Source: Shewanella sp. TC10 (lineage in GTDB: Bacteria > Pseudomonadota > Gammaproteobacteria > Enterobacterales > Shewanellaceae). From it: a stretch of DNA of 33,274 bases. The number at the start of each line of letters is the position of its first letter. Position 1 is the first letter of the stretch. Where the stretch lies: contig NZ_VKHR01000061.1 of NCBI RefSeq assembly GCF_009663145.1, positions 1 to 33,274 on the forward strand. The letters run 5' to 3'. The position numbers and the translations under genes are program-made. The notes below the pieces were generated by a model, which worked only from the letters and a program-made list of their open reading frames with translations, was not told where the DNA came from and searched no databases. Shown here one piece after another: positions 33,146-33,274 of the stretch.

Positions 33146-33274
33146 CCTTCAAAGGCAACGACTTTTATTGAATCTGGTTTGATATCAAAGTATGATAATT
33201 TTCGTGGTCTAACCACGAAAATTATCATACTTTGATATCAAACCAGATTCAATAAAAGTCGTTGCCTTTGAAGG
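33146..33274. repeat. Perfect 63-bp inverted repeat ending at the window edge, probable artefact
   Basis: Arm 33146-33208 is the exact reverse complement of 33212-33274, with loop CTA. The centre contains a short natural-looking dyad (TTTTCGTGGT/ACCACGAAAA). The right arm replaces the expected path to acpP and ends exactly where the sequence ends, as in fold-back artefacts. Confidence 0.95.

Noticed and set aside
33146..33274. Terminal palindrome as a hairpin telomere of a linear replicon
   Set aside because: It interrupts a core chromosomal fab cluster where acpP is expected; an artefact explains it more simply. Read data would decide.

Overview
The window is a stretch of core gammaproteobacterial chromosome, most probably from Shewanella or a close marine relative. 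Evidence for this is the yceF / yceD-rpmF-plsX-fabH-fabD-fabG cluster, the divergent rne and rluC pair, an HdfR-type regulator, a MsrB-MsrA fusion, a secreted ATP-dependent DNA ligase, a haem c lipoprotein, and the proteobacterial dedicated sortase (Pds) locus found mainly in marine Proteobacteria. The DNA is AT-rich. No tRNA, rRNA, insertion sequence, prophage or CRISPR array was seen. The genus call is an inference from gene content and remembered protein similarity.

Layout. Positions 1-1571 hold the tail of a PH-like protein and metC (reverse). Positions 1671-8871 hold the complete Pds locus: histidine kinase pdsS and response regulator pdsR run leftward, and pdsO (OmpA-like), the VIT/VWA sortase target and the class GN sortase run rightward. 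The 225-bp space between the two arms carries a phased series of TTGCCA direct repeats that I propose as the PdsR operator. A GGEEF diguanylate cyclase ends 3 bp from the sortase gene. Positions 10044-19268 hold an unidentified outer-membrane barrel, hdfR, dgkA, a LigE-type ligase, a low-molecular-weight phosphatase, the rbgA/ylqF ribosome-assembly GTPase, a 2OG-Fe(II) oxygenase, msrBA and a SulP transporter, mostly single-gene units with clear terminators. Positions 19461-24936 hold rne, with a repeat-rich C-terminal scaffold and a long structured leader, divergent from rluC and a HAD phosphatase. Positions 24981-27701 hold a heptanucleotide repeat, a coiled-coil lipoprotein with two haem c motifs, and a 1.4-kb stretch without a convincing gene. 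Positions 27702-33142 hold yceF and, divergently, the fatty-acid/phospholipid initiation cluster including the 56-residue rpmF.

How the genes work together. The Pds locus should be a self-contained surface-display circuit: PdsS senses something in the periplasm, PdsR acts on the intergenic repeats, and the sortase processes one dedicated LPQTA-tailed VIT/VWA protein with PdsO as a likely envelope partner. The right end makes the first fatty-acid intermediates: PlsX supplies acyl-phosphate, and FabH, FabD and FabG start and extend chains on ACP, linked through yceD and rpmF to ribosome production. acpP would be expected next.

Caution: the last 129 bases (33146-33274) are a perfect 63-bp inverted repeat with a 3-base loop that ends exactly at the end of the window, where the acpP promoter and leader are expected. 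This is most likely a fold-back or assembly artefact, and the right arm should not be trusted as genomic sequence.
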